From Timaviella obliquedivisa GSE-PSE-MK23-08B (GTDB lineage Bacteria > Cyanobacteriota > Cyanobacteriia > Elainellales > Elainellaceae): 64,000 nt of DNA. Shown here one piece after another: positions 8,836 to 17,162 of the stretch. The stretch is taken from assembly GCA_019358855.1 (NCBI GenBank), contig JAHHII010000003.1, positions 248,001 through 312,000 of the forward strand. The letters are read 5' to 3'. The stretch's first letter is position 1. Every line of letters starts with the position of its first letter. The position numbers were made by a program, and so were the translations under genes. The notes below the pieces were generated by a model. That model was not told the DNA's origin. It searched no databases and saw only the letters and a list, made by a program, of their open reading frames with translations.

Positions 8836-9438
8836 CTATTTTTTGTTGTCTCCTTTATAGATGCTCAGAACGCGAACCATGGCGCTCCGAGTCATAGGAG
8901 TGTGAGGCGCGATTTTACCCGAATCGAGGGGAAGAATGCCAGATTGAAGAGACATGGCGATCGCGCTTCTATCTGCCTTAGGAATCTGAACAGCATCTGG
9001 ATAGCGACTGAGAATAGCCTTCACAGTGGATTCGGGTAAAGGCTTTTCTCCTTGGGCTTTTGCCAAAATGGCTAGCGCTTCAGTTCTAGGAACAGGTTGG
9101 CTAGGATGAAACTTGCCTTGGCGATCGCAGGTCATGATGCCGCGACTTAAGACAGTTTGAATTTCTGAATGTGCCCAGTAAGATTCTGGAACATCTTGAA
9201 CCTTAGCCTGACTAATTTGAGAAAAAGGGCGAAGCCGAAATTCTTTGACCAAAAGTTGAGCCAACTCAGCCCGGCTTAAGGGCGGATCAGCAGGCACTTT
9301 GTCTGAGGCAAGTAAAGTTTTGGACGCTGGGCTAATTAGTTTAGATAAAGACCCTTCAGGCTGGGGTTGCACCTGTGCGACTGCCGACACACCCACTAGT
9401 AATACCGTGAGGGAAATTGCACCAATTAATCGTTCCAT
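8836..9438 (-). CDS. Exported S-layer-homology-type domain protein
   Basis: The product of 200 residues begins MERLIGAISLTVLLVGVSAVAQ, a clear signal peptide, so it is exported. The rest resembles SLH repeats: LSRAELAQLLVKEF, VQDVPESYWAHSEIQTVLSRGI and VPRTEALAILAK, then MTRSAMVRVLSIY. SLH domains bind peptidoglycan-linked polymers or outer-membrane components, so it probably sits at the cell wall. A frame from 9486 adds 16 residues before the signal peptide and is less likely. The function beyond wall association is unknown. Confidence 0.8.
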   Translation of the reverse strand: MERLIGAISLTVLLVGVSAVAQVQPQPEGSLSKLISPASKTLLASDKVPADPPLSRAELAQLLVKEFRLRPFSQISQAKVQDVPESYWAHSEIQTVLSRGIMTCDRQGKFHPSQPVPRTEALAILAKAQGEKPLPESTVKAILSRYPDAVQIPKADRSAIAMSLQSGILPLDSGKIAPHTPMTRSAMVRVLSIYKGDNKK

Positions 9439-9663
9439 AGTCTTCACTCCACAACACCACTTACATTCCTCTGCTACCCATTGCAATCAACAGTCCGTTT
9501 GCTTAGTTATCCGGAAATGGAACTGAACCTAGTTCAACTTTGTTATGCAATGACTAATCGAGAATTGGGTGAAGGCTGTGACAGTATTTAGGCTGGAACC
9601 TAGCGTACAAAACAAGCTACTACAAAGATTCTGCGGCGATCGTCCTCAATGCTGAAAACATCC

Positions 9664-10173
9664 TTAAAAATTAGGATTAATCTGCTTGACTAAATGCTCT
9701 AGTTCAGGCAAGATTAGGCGCTCAACTGCAAGACGTACGGCAGGAGTTGAGCCAGGAATTGAGAAAATCAGCTTAGACTGGCAAACGCCTGCGACAGCCC
9801 GTGATGCGATCGCCCGTGAGCCAATTTCTGCATAGCTGAGCCAGCGAAAGAGTTCACCGAATCCAGGGAGCGTTTTATCAAGAGAACGGGCGATCGCATC
9901 ATAAGTTGTATCTCTAGGCGCAATACCCGTACCGCCATTAAAGATCAATGCTTCCACATCAGAGCGCTGGCAGAGGGCTTGAATTAGGGCTTGAATCTGC
10001 GTTGGCTCGTCTCGAACCAAGGCGTAATCCACTACCTCATGCCCGGCATTTTGCAACAACAATTGAATCATCTGACCGCTGCTATCTGTCTCGGCAGAGC
10101 GAGTATCGCTAACCGTAATGACCGCACAGTTGACCCTCAGCGGTTGAACATCAGGATGGGGAATAGGAGCCAT
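9664..10173 (-). CDS. moaB: Molybdopterin adenylyltransferase-type protein MoaB
   Basis: MoaB/MogA proteins activate molybdopterin by adenylation during molybdenum cofactor synthesis, needed for example by nitrate reductase. The 169-residue product carries the MoCF-binding core: NCAVITVSDTRSAETDSSG near the N-terminus, LIFNGGTGIAPRDTTYDAI in the middle and IFSIPGSTPAVRLAVE. The ATG at 10173 is chosen because AGGA lies 6 nt upstream; an ATG at 10197 is possible but has its purine run too close. No other cofactor gene is adjacent. psb28 lies upstream on the same strand behind a hairpin. Confidence 0.9.
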   Translation of the reverse strand: MAPIPHPDVQPLRVNCAVITVSDTRSAETDSSGQMIQLLLQNAGHEVVDYALVRDEPTQIQALIQALCQRSDVEALIFNGGTGIAPRDTTYDAIARSLDKTLPGFGELFRWLSYAEIGSRAIASRAVAGVCQSKLIFSIPGSTPAVRLAVERLILPELEHLVKQINPNF

Positions 10174-10200
10174 AGCAAGTCCTGTTAAATTCACCATTGC

Positions 10201-10235
10201 CCTAAACTTTCGCCCCTTAAGAGCAAAAGTTTAGG
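10201..10235. terminator. Hairpin between psb28 and moaB, possible terminator
   Basis: CCTAAACTTT (10201-10210) is perfectly complementary to AAAGTTTAGG (10226-10235) with a 15-nt loop. It lies after the psb28 stop and before moaB. It lacks a clear U-run on the minus strand, so it may stabilise the psb28 mRNA end rather than terminate efficiently. Confidence 0.5.
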
Positions 10236-10263
10236 GGGTTATGCGAGTAGATATCGACCAGGT

Positions 10264-10593
10264 TTAACCTTTCTCCAGACCGTTTTCCGCTGCATAGCGA
10301 TCCATAAACCGGATAAACCGCTCCCATTCAGCCGTGCTTCTCATGACATAGAGCGCTTCCAAAGCTTCGGGTTGACCGTTGACATACTTGGCATTGACTT
10401 CTCTGGTGGTGATTTCTCCTTCCTCATCAATCATGTACATGCCAGTAATTGAAACCGCACTGTCATCTTCAAAAGCTTTGGGTTTCTCAAAATAAAATGT
10501 GGCAGTGCCGTTGGTACCGTCCTTCGAGCGGGTGAGCCGCACATCGGGGATTATTTCTTCTGCAATACCTCTAGAAAATTGAATTTCAGCCAT
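10264..10593 (-). CDS. psb28: Photosystem II assembly protein Psb28
   Basis: Psb28 is a small soluble protein that binds the cytoplasmic face of assembly-stage Photosystem II near CP47 and protects early intermediates. The 109-residue product is of the family's usual length, begins [20 protein letters not shown] and contains the conserved [26 protein letters not shown] and [14 protein letters not shown]. There is no signal peptide, as expected. A 6-bp inverted repeat (CATAGT/ACTATG, 10644-10660) lies upstream. The gene is probably monocistronic, with a hairpin after its stop. Confidence 0.95.
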   Translation of the reverse strand: MAEIQFSRGIAEEIIPDVRLTRSKDGTNGTATFYFEKPKAFEDDSAVSITGMYMIDEEGEITTREVNAKYVNGQPEALEALYVMRSTAEWERFIRFMDRYAAENGLEKG

Positions 10594-10758
10594 GACTGCT
10601 CCTTTAAACTGCGCTTAATCCATCTTCCCATTTTTCCACCTCGCATAGTCTTGAACTATGATCAGTTTTAATTCGGTAGTGCTAAATTGCATTTCTCCGA
10701 GCATTTTCAGGTTCGTGCTTTCATTCAGCAATGCCTCAATCCTTGCAGCGGAGTAGTC

Positions 10759-11190
10759 ATGGTTGCAGTTGTTATCGGTATTAATCTGCTAATTGCTACG
10801 GGATGTTGGTACGTGGCTTGGCGGGTCTGGAAATTGCGATCGGCACTCTCGAAAGCAGCAGACGCACTCGTTGCAGCCGAACGGGCTACGCATCGTGTGT
10901 TGAGCGGTGCACCTCAAGGCATTGGCAAGGGAGAAACTGGCGTTTATCAGTTGCGGCAGCAGTATCGGCTCTTGGAGGTGAAGTTGCTGCGAGTTCAACA
11001 AATTTTGAAGTTACTAGGTTTGGGGCAATTGGTGTGGCAGTGGTATGGCAAGAAGCTGCCCCTGTCGAGTCAGTCACTGTCGAATCAGTCACTGTCGAAT
11101 CAGTCACTGTCAAAGCAGTCACCGTCGAAGCAAGCCGCACGTGGCGCTTCAAAGACTGGCTTAGCGAAGTCTCAAAAACCGTCTTTTTGA
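10759..11190 (+). CDS. Small membrane-anchored protein with tandem Ser/Gln repeats
   Basis: The 143-residue product starts MVAVVIGINLLIATGCWYVAW, one membrane segment, followed by a basic, helix-rich part (KAADALVAAERATHRVL and YQLRQQYRLLEVKLLRVQQIL) and a C-terminal tail of repeated SLSNQ-like pentapeptides. ATG 10759 is preceded by GGAG; a TTG at 10687 is an unlikely alternative. It is the first of a same-strand run with the YtxH- and DUF948-like genes, which suggests a joint role at the membrane. I do not recognise a named family. Confidence 0.7.
   Translation: MVAVVIGINLLIATGCWYVAWRVWKLRSALSKAADALVAAERATHRVLSGAPQGIGKGETGVYQLRQQYRLLEVKLLRVQQILKLLGLGQLVWQWYGKKLPLSSQSLSNQSLSNQSLSKQSPSKQAARGASKTGLAKSQKPSF
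11062..11136 (+). repeat. Five 15-bp tandem units inside a coding region
   Basis: The unit CTGTCGAATCAGTCA recurs at 11062, 11077, 11092, 11107 and, diverged, at 11122. The unit length is a multiple of three, so copy changes keep the frame and alter only the number of SLSNQ-type pentapeptides at the C-terminus. Confidence 0.9.
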
Positions 11191-11284
11191 GAAAAAAATA
11201 GATCTAAATCGGTCGTCCGTGCCAAGATTCAATACTCTATAGGTATGGGCTGAGATATATGTGCTGTTTGGCGGGGAATAGATA

Positions 11285-11644
11285 ATGTCAGATAACCGTT
11301 CTGGATCATCAGGATCGTTTGTTGGAGGTTTGTTTGTTGGCGCTATTGTAGGAGCCGTAGCAGGTTTATTGGTGGCTCCAAAAACTGGACGGGAAACTCG
11401 GCAGTTGATTAGAAAATCGGCGGATGCGTTGCCCGAACTAGTTGAAGATTTGTCGAGTAGTGTGCAATTGCAAGCCGATCGCCTCTCTGAAACAGCAGTT
11501 CGTAACTGGGATGGAACGCTAGGACGGTTGAAAGAAGCGATCGCGGCTGGCGTTGAAGCAAGCCAACGAGAAGTACAAGATATTTCTGAGTCGCGCTTAA
11601 AGGTCGAAGGGCGATCGCCAATTCGTGATTCTGGCGTGAGGTAG
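11285..11644 (+). CDS. YtxH-domain protein
   Basis: The 119-residue product has a short polar N-terminus, then a glycine/alanine-rich hydrophobic segment (FVGGLFVGAIVGAVAGLLVA) followed directly by PKTGRETRQLIRKSA, the YtxH signature. The C-terminal two thirds is predicted helical. YtxH proteins are small membrane-anchored proteins with general-stress links in Firmicutes; the function in cyanobacteria is not settled. It is preceded by the small membrane protein gene and followed after 6 bp by a DUF948-like gene, the same pairing known from Bacillus ytxG/ytxH. Confidence 0.85.
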   Translation: MSDNRSGSSGSFVGGLFVGAIVGAVAGLLVAPKTGRETRQLIRKSADALPELVEDLSSSVQLQADRLSETAVRNWDGTLGRLKEAIAAGVEASQREVQDISESRLKVEGRSPIRDSGVR

Positions 11645-11650
11645 TCTGCT

Positions 11651-12265
11651 GTGATTGATCCTGTGTTTTGGTTAGGGGTCTCTATCCTTTTTGTGGCAGT
11701 GAGCATTGCTGCGGTATTGGTGGCGGCAATGCCTGCATTCCGAGAGCTCGCCCGCGCGGCTCGGAGCGCCGAAAAGTTGTTCGACACGCTTAACCGTGAA
11801 TTTCCGCCCACCCTCAAGTCGATCCGAGATACAGGCGCTGAAATTAGCAGCCTCACCGATGACATGAGTGAGGGAGTTCAAGGCGCAGGGCGGGTGGTGC
11901 AGCAAGTTGATCAAAGCATTAGCGGCGTGAAGCAGAAGACAGAAGTTACGACTCGTAGCATCGTGAGTGGAGTCAAGGCAGCTTGGAAAGCGTTCAGCCG
12001 CCCTGACCCTGCTGGCGCAAAGACTATTGATCCCGATAGCGACGATGACCGATCGGAAGATATTAAAGATCCGCCCCGTTTGATTGCTAACACCAGACCT
12101 ACTGTAAAGATTGAAACTGTAGAGATTGGAGAAGACGTAGCTGAGAAACTCGTGAATTCTTCTCAGGAAGCCGAAATAGCGCTATCTAATTATTCTGATT
12201 CGGTTGCAAAGCTAAGTGAGGAGCTAGAGGATATCCGCGATCGCTTAACTCATGAGAAAAATTGA
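11651..12265 (+). CDS. DUF948-like membrane protein
   Basis: The 204-residue product uses a GTG start 6 bp after the YtxH gene. An N-terminal membrane helix (FWLGVSILFVAVSIAAVLVAA) is followed by a heptad-rich region resembling DUF948 (EKLFDTLNREFPPTLKSI and DMSEGVQGAGRVVQQVDQSI), an acidic linker (DPDSDDDRSEDIKD) and a C-terminal coiled coil. With the YtxH gene it resembles the Bacillus ytxG-ytxH pair and probably forms a membrane complex. The 3' end overlaps the guanine deaminase frame by 14 bp if the first ATG there is used. Confidence 0.8.
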   Translation: MIDPVFWLGVSILFVAVSIAAVLVAAMPAFRELARAARSAEKLFDTLNREFPPTLKSIRDTGAEISSLTDDMSEGVQGAGRVVQQVDQSISGVKQKTEVTTRSIVSGVKAAWKAFSRPDPAGAKTIDPDSDDDRSEDIKDPPRLIANTRPTVKIETVEIGEDVAEKLVNSSQEAEIALSNYSDSVAKLSEELEDIRDRLTHEKN

Positions 12266-13610
12266 GATGTCTTCAGCTAACTCCATCCATGCCATTCGAG
12301 GAGCGTTTCTTGATTTTGTTGATGATCCATTTTATGTCTCTGAGCTAGAAAGCGTTCGGTATATTGCCGACGGACTACTGGTGATTGAAGCAGGGGCGAT
12401 CGCCGCTTTTGGAACTTATGCTGACCTGCATCCTCAGTATGTTAATGTACCTGTAACCGCTTACCCTGGCAAGCTGATCATGCCAGGATTTATTGACACC
12501 CACATTCATTTTCCGCAGCTTGAAATGATTGCGGCTTATGGAGAGCAGCTTTTAGAATGGCTTAATCAATACACGTTTCCAACTGAAGAAAAATTTAAAG
12601 ATAGAGATTACTCACAGAAAATTGCTTCGCTGTTTTTAGACGAACTGCTAAAAAACGGTACAACAACAGCATTAGTATTTGCGACGGTTCATCCTCAGTC
12701 GGTCGATGCCTTTTTTGAGGAAGCCAGTCGTCGGAATTTGCGCATAATTGCAGGCAAAGTGCTGATGGATCGGCACGCCCCCGCAGCTTTGACCGACACG
12801 CCTGAAAGTGCCTATCAAGACAGCAAAAAATTGATCCAAAAGTGGCACGGTCAGGGACGTTTGCTTTATGCCATTACGCCTCGGTTTGCCATTACTTCGA
12901 CTGATGAGCAATTGCAGTTAGCCGGAAAGCTGCTGCAAGAATTTCCAGAGGTTTATTTGCATACCCATCTCTCTGAAAACCCAAAAGAGGTGGAATGGGT
13001 GGCAGAACTGTTTCCCGATCGCCGAGGTTATTTAGATGTTTATGATCAGGCAGGACTGGTTGGCAAAAAGTCAGTGTTCGCTCATGGGGTGCATTTAACC
13101 GATGCAGAGTTTCAACGCTTATCTGAAGCTAAAGCGACCCTGGCGTTTTGTCCTACGTCCAATCTATTTTTGGGGAGTGGATTGTTTAAGCTGCATCAGG
13201 CAAAGGCGATCGCTCAGCCCGTGAAGGTGGGACTGGGCACTGATGTGGGTGCAGGAACTAGCTTTTCCATGTTACAGACTGCCAGCGAAGCCTACAAAGT
13301 ATCGCAGTTGCAAGGGCGATCGCTGTCTGCGTTTAAGGCGCTCTTTTTGGCGACGCTGGGCGGGGCACAGGCGCTTTCTCTAGAAGACAAGTTGGGAAAT
13401 TTTCAGCCTGGAAAAGAGGCGGATTTTATTGTGTTAGACCCACAAGCCACGCCGCTAATGACCATTCGGAATGCTGAGATGCCTGCGCAGTCTTTAGAAG
13501 ACCTGGCTAAAACCGCTTTTGGCATGATGATTTTAGGAGACGATCGGGCAATTCATGCGGTTTATATTGCTGGAGACTTGGCTTACGCGATCGCTGACTC
13601 ACAGAATTAG
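12252..13610 (+). CDS. guaD: Guanine deaminase
   Basis: Guanine deaminase converts guanine to xanthine and ammonia and is a cytoplasmic zinc enzyme of the amidohydrolase family. The 452-residue product shows the metal-binding PGFIDTHIHFPQ, the HTHLSE strand, FAHGVHLTD, the substrate-region CPTSNLFLGSG and the catalytic Asp in GLGTDVGAGTSF. Length fits the family. Two starts are possible: ATG 12252, overlapping the previous gene by 14 bp, or ATG 12267, one base after its stop. Either implies coupling with the DUF948-like gene. It may supply nitrogen from purines. Confidence 0.93.
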   Translation: MRKIEMSSANSIHAIRGAFLDFVDDPFYVSELESVRYIADGLLVIEAGAIAAFGTYADLHPQYVNVPVTAYPGKLIMPGFIDTHIHFPQLEMIAAYGEQLLEWLNQYTFPTEEKFKDRDYSQKIASLFLDELLKNGTTTALVFATVHPQSVDAFFEEASRRNLRIIAGKVLMDRHAPAALTDTPESAYQDSKKLIQKWHGQGRLLYAITPRFAITSTDEQLQLAGKLLQEFPEVYLHTHLSENPKEVEWVAELFPDRRGYLDVYDQAGLVGKKSVFAHGVHLTDAEFQRLSEAKATLAFCPTSNLFLGSGLFKLHQAKAIAQPVKVGLGTDVGAGTSFSMLQTASEAYKVSQLQGRSLSAFKALFLATLGGAQALSLEDKLGNFQPGKEADFIVLDPQATPLMTIRNAEMPAQSLEDLAKTAFGMMILGDDRAIHAVYIAGDLAYAIADSQN

Positions 13611-13715
13611 ATTGCAGGATCATGTAGATTGCAACATTCTAAGATTCCGGGATCATTAACGTTGCTCCGTTTTAATCACTCTTGTATGATTAAAATAATA
13701 TTAACGTTAAAAAAT

Positions 13716-13742
13716 GTAACGAATCCTCTCATGTTTCGTTAC
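13716..13742. other. 8-bp inverted repeat upstream of the psb32-like gene
   Basis: GTAACGAA (13716-13723) and TTCGTTAC (13735-13742) are perfect reverse complements around an 11-nt spacer, 48 bp before the ATG at 13790. A TTAACGTTAA palindrome lies just before it (13701-13710). It could be an operator or a leader stem. Confidence 0.5.
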
Positions 13743-13789
13743 CTGAGTAACTGATTCGTATTCACCTTAGAGAAGCTGCTGATTTGTTC

Positions 13790-14590
13790 ATGTCAAAATC
13801 CCCTTTTCACAACCTTTTCAAGATTCTTGTTGCTTTTGCATTAGTCGTTACGACTTGGGCGATCGCTCCGGCGGCTGAAGCGTACGACAACCCAGATTTA
13901 TTACCCACTTCGCCCACGCTAATCATTGACTTAGCTAATTCCTTAACAGCGATTCAGCAGGACAAGCTCGATCAGCAACTCACAGATTTCGAAACTGAGA
14001 CAGGCTGGAAGCTAAGAGTATTAACTCAGTTCGATCGGACTCCGGGTCGAGCCGTGAAAGATTTTTGGGGATTGGATGAGCGTAGCGTCATGGTGATTGC
14101 CGACCCACGCGGCGGCAACCTATTGAGCTTTAGCGTCGGAGATGCGCTCTACAATTTAATGCCACGCACCTTCTGGATTGAGTTGCAAACTCGCTACGGC
14201 AACCAATTCTTTGTTCGAGATAACGGTGAAGATGGTTCAATTTTGGGCGCTTTAGAGTCAATTAAGACATGTTTACGTCAGGGAGGATGTCAATTTGTTC
14301 CAGGCTTGCCGAGAGAACAGTGGATTCTGACCCTAGTGACCTCAGTCTTGGGAGGCGTAATTTGTGGTTTTGCGGCTCAACCTCGTGATGGAAAGCTTTT
14401 TTCTTGGCAGTGGGCGCTGCTTTTTTCTCCTTTATGGGGCATTTTGTTTATTGCGTTCGGTATTGGTCCGGTGGTATCACGAACTTCTGAGTGGGTGCCA
14501 TTGGTGCGGAATATTGCTGGGTTTGTGTTAGGGGCGTTGGTTGCATATTTATCACCAATGTTGAATTCTTCTTCGCCTTCTGAAACGTAA
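13790..14590 (+). CDS. psb32: TPM-domain protein, Psb32-like (Photosystem II repair)
   Basis: Psb32, the cyanobacterial relative of plant TLP18.3, is a membrane-bound lumenal protein that helps Photosystem II recover from light damage. The 266-residue product has a signal segment (FKILVAFALVVTTWAIAP), a mature start YDNPDLLPTSPT, a TPM domain (about residues 40-170, with TGWKLRVLTQFDRTPGRAVK and VIADPRGGNLLSFSVGD) and then two to three hydrophobic segments near the C-terminus. ATG 13790 is preferred over a TTG two codons earlier. Assignment to Psb32 rests on the recognised N-terminal and TPM sequence; a generic TPM protein is the alternative. Confidence 0.75.
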   Translation: MSKSPFHNLFKILVAFALVVTTWAIAPAAEAYDNPDLLPTSPTLIIDLANSLTAIQQDKLDQQLTDFETETGWKLRVLTQFDRTPGRAVKDFWGLDERSVMVIADPRGGNLLSFSVGDALYNLMPRTFWIELQTRYGNQFFVRDNGEDGSILGALESIKTCLRQGGCQFVPGLPREQWILTLVTSVLGGVICGFAAQPRDGKLFSWQWALLFSPLWGILFIAFGIGPVVSRTSEWVPLVRNIAGFVLGALVAYLSPMLNSSSPSET

Positions 14591-14646
14591 ATTGGGCAAC
14601 AAGGGTAATAAACTGGGGATTGATTCCATTCGTCCCCTGTTGCGTT

Positions 14647-16323
14647 ATGAAGTCTCGCTCTTTCTTTTCGGCGCTGGCATTGGCTGTGATCATTCTGCTA
14701 GGGGTGGGTGCGGGTGGTGCTTACTGGTTAGCAAGTAGTTCGCCACTGGGCGGAAAGATCAGTTCTCCTGGAATGCCGTCAGCAGCGATTTTTATGTCGA
14801 GGCGATCGCCCATTGTTGCCTCGTTTTTTGGCAATCCCGATCGCTTAATTTCAGGCGGACTAGTCTTTACGCCGCCAACTCAACGCCGAGCCATGCAAAC
14901 AGAGTTTAAGCAGTTTCAAAATAGCTTGCTGGCGGATACCCATTTGAATTACTCCCATGATATTCAGCCCTGGGCAGGCGATGAGATGACTTGGGCGTGG
15001 ACGGCGACAGATTTGGATCGAGACAGTGACAATGGTCAGCAGCCCGGATATTTGGTAGCGATCGCCACTGATAAACCGGAGCAAGCTCAGGAATCTTTAG
15101 AAAGATTTTGGCAGAAACGAGTCGCTAAGGGAGCCGATTTAGTAGCCGAGCAATATCTCGGTGTGCCAATTGTTTATGGTGCTGAGTCTTTGGCGAGTGC
15201 AGTAGTGGGCGATCGCTTTGTTCTATTCGCTAATCATCCTAAGGTATTGCGCGATGCTCTCAACAATGCCCAAGTTCCAGAGCTAAACCTAAGCAACAGC
15301 AAAGTTTATCAACAAATTACGACAAACTTACCCGCTGAATCCTTGGGCTTGATGGTCATTAATCTGCCCCAGTTGGCAACTGTAGGAGGGAACTCGTTAC
15401 CGCTTAACCCGCTGTATGACTGTCTAGTGATGACTGCGAAGTTAGCTCCACAAGGATTACTGGCAGACGCAACGCTTCTGTCTACAACAGGAACAACGGC
15501 TGAGACAACCATTACGCAACCTGCTCTGTCTGCTCCTGTCGATGCCCTGAAGTTTATTCCAAAAGGCTTAGTCACGGCTGCGGGAACGAATGTTAAGCAG
15601 GTTTTGGCACAGTTTGAAACTGATTTAGTCGGCTATGAAACGATCGCCAAGTTATTGCAACAGCCCATTGCCAAGCTTGAAAAACAGTGGAATATTAGCC
15701 TTTCAGAGGACGTGCTGAGTTGGATGCCAGGAGAGTATGCGCTGGGAATGTTGCCTCGTTCTGAAGGGACGAATGATTGGATATTTGTCACGCGGCAATC
15801 GGCTGAAACGACTGAGGGGTTGAAGCGTCTGAATGCGATCGCTCAAACTCAGGGCATTAGTTTAGGATCTGTGCCACTAGGCGAAACAAAAATTACTGCC
15901 TGGACAACCTTGCAAACCGTTCCTAAGCCCCGTGCTAATTCCCCAAAAAACGCCGCATCTAAGCTAATGACCATTCAAGCTAAAGTTGAGGGTGTTCACG
16001 CCAGCGTCAATGGCTACGAAATTTTTGCTACTTCTCTAGAGGCAATGGAGCAAGCAATCCAGGCTGCCCAAGCGCCTGTGGCAGAAGATAGGCAGCGGGC
16101 GATCGCCGCCTTAGCACCGCGCAATAACGGCTATTTGTTTTTAGATGAAGGCGCTTTGCAGATGTGGGGGCGATCGTTTGCCGATATCTCGGAGCACTCG
16201 CCTCAAGATATTTCCAAAAAAGTTCAGATCTTGTTAGATCATGTCGCATCAGCCACTCTCAGCAATTATGGAAGTGACGCTCAGGGGCAGCATAATGGCG
16301 TATTCGTTCAGTTGAAAAGATAA
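14647..16323 (+). CDS. DUF3352-family membrane-anchored protein
   Basis: The 558-residue product starts MKSRSFFSALALAVIILLG, an uncleaved anchor or signal peptide, and the rest is probably outside the cytoplasm. The body shows the DUF3352 pattern: PSAAIFMSRRSPIVASFFGNP, FQNSLLADTHLNYSHDIQPW, GDEMTWAWTATD and DKPEQAQESLERFWQKR, with further Gly/Val-rich beta segments. The function is unknown. It follows the psb32-like gene by 56 bp, so cotranscription is possible. ATG 14647 is chosen over an in-frame TTG at 14620. Confidence 0.85.
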   Translation: MKSRSFFSALALAVIILLGVGAGGAYWLASSSPLGGKISSPGMPSAAIFMSRRSPIVASFFGNPDRLISGGLVFTPPTQRRAMQTEFKQFQNSLLADTHLNYSHDIQPWAGDEMTWAWTATDLDRDSDNGQQPGYLVAIATDKPEQAQESLERFWQKRVAKGADLVAEQYLGVPIVYGAESLASAVVGDRFVLFANHPKVLRDALNNAQVPELNLSNSKVYQQITTNLPAESLGLMVINLPQLATVGGNSLPLNPLYDCLVMTAKLAPQGLLADATLLSTTGTTAETTITQPALSAPVDALKFIPKGLVTAAGTNVKQVLAQFETDLVGYETIAKLLQQPIAKLEKQWNISLSEDVLSWMPGEYALGMLPRSEGTNDWIFVTRQSAETTEGLKRLNAIAQTQGISLGSVPLGETKITAWTTLQTVPKPRANSPKNAASKLMTIQAKVEGVHASVNGYEIFATSLEAMEQAIQAAQAPVAEDRQRAIAALAPRNNGYLFLDEGALQMWGRSFADISEHSPQDISKKVQILLDHVASATLSNYGSDAQGQHNGVFVQLKR

Positions 16324-16368
16324 CCTTGGTGCTTTCTCACCCTAGGAACGCTGTGCTGCTGAGATAGT

Positions 16369-16791
16369 TCAAGCTATCTCAACGGCTCTTAAAAACTCCT
16401 CCGCTGTGACTATCTTCACCTTACGAAATGGATTAAGTACCAGCAAATCTTTATCGCCGCTGACAATATACCCTGCTTGTCCGTTCAATGCCAGTTCCAG
16501 AACCTTATCATCTTTCGGATCGCGACATTCTTGTACCTTTTCAGTAACCTCAACTAGTGTTGCTCGTTCAACGAACGTTTCCAAGAACTCATCCTGTTCT
16601 TCACTTGTTACAAAGCGATTGAATTTCTCTCGTCCAAGCACGTTGCTAAGTTCTTCCAATAACTCAAGCGAAAACAGAACTTCCCCCTGTTTCAGAGCAT
16701 ACCGAAGTGCTTTCGAGGGATTACCACTACTAAACAGCAATGAACTCACAATCACATTTGTATCGAAAACATAACGCACCTTACCGCTCAT
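16369..16791 (-). CDS. PIN-domain ribonuclease toxin
   Basis: The 140-residue product is a PIN_3-type nuclease. The acidic metal-binding residues are visible: Asp in YVFDTNVIVSS, Glu in LELLEELSNVL, Asp residues in ECRDPKDDKVLELAL and in YIVSGDKDLLVL. Such proteins usually cleave RNA and are held inactive by a partner antitoxin. The gene starts 11 bp inside the end of the upstream small gene, a typical antitoxin-toxin overlap, so cotranscription and coupling are expected. It is a compact chromosomal cassette between unrelated genes. Confidence 0.85.
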   Translation of the reverse strand: MSGKVRYVFDTNVIVSSLLFSSGNPSKALRYALKQGEVLFSLELLEELSNVLGREKFNRFVTSEEQDEFLETFVERATLVEVTEKVQECRDPKDDKVLELALNGQAGYIVSGDKDLLVLNPFRKVKIVTAEEFLRAVEIA

Positions 16792-17008
16792 TCAAAACTG
16801 AGTCCAAAATTTCTGGAGTCAACCCTCGCTCCTCTGCCTTCTGGCTGATGTCATCCATGACTTCTTCTAGTGCCCTTTTCTCACGAGTCGCCTGGGTCAA
16901 TCTTAAGCTGAGCAACGTCTCAATTTTACGCCTTTGCTCTTCCGATGCAGTTTCAAAGATGTGAGCAGCTTCTAGATTAACATGAACGATAATGGGTTTT
17001 GTTTCCAT
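16781..17008 (-). CDS. Putative antitoxin partner of the PIN toxin
   Basis: The 75-residue product starts METKPIIVHVNLEAAHIFE and is otherwise charged and helical (EEQRRKIETLLSLRLTQAT, KRALEEVMDDISQKAEERG). Size, position directly upstream of the PIN gene and an 11-bp overlap fit an antitoxin. I see no clear ribbon-helix-helix or AbrB motif, so the DNA-binding fold is open. The call rests mainly on gene context. Confidence 0.7.
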   Translation of the reverse strand: METKPIIVHVNLEAAHIFETASEEQRRKIETLLSLRLTQATREKRALEEVMDDISQKAEERGLTPEILDSVLNER

Positions 17009-17162
17009 GGTCTGAATAGGTTAGGAAGTTTTAGATTTAATACAGCATCAATCTTCTCTGGTGACAATGCCACTCTAGCTTGTAATGCAGCATATCACCA
17101 TCGCCTCACTCTCCAATCTTAGAAAGTTCAAGCAAAAATAATTTCTTCAACCAAAAACCTCC

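Noticed and set aside
9517-9591. 24-codon frame between the S-layer-type gene and moaB
   Set aside because: Does not match any known small photosystem or cytochrome subunit and has no clear ribosome site.
10886-11201. Plus- and minus-strand frames overlapping the small membrane protein gene
   Set aside because: They show repeated Val/Thr/Ser pentapeptides produced by reading the 15-bp repeats in other frames.
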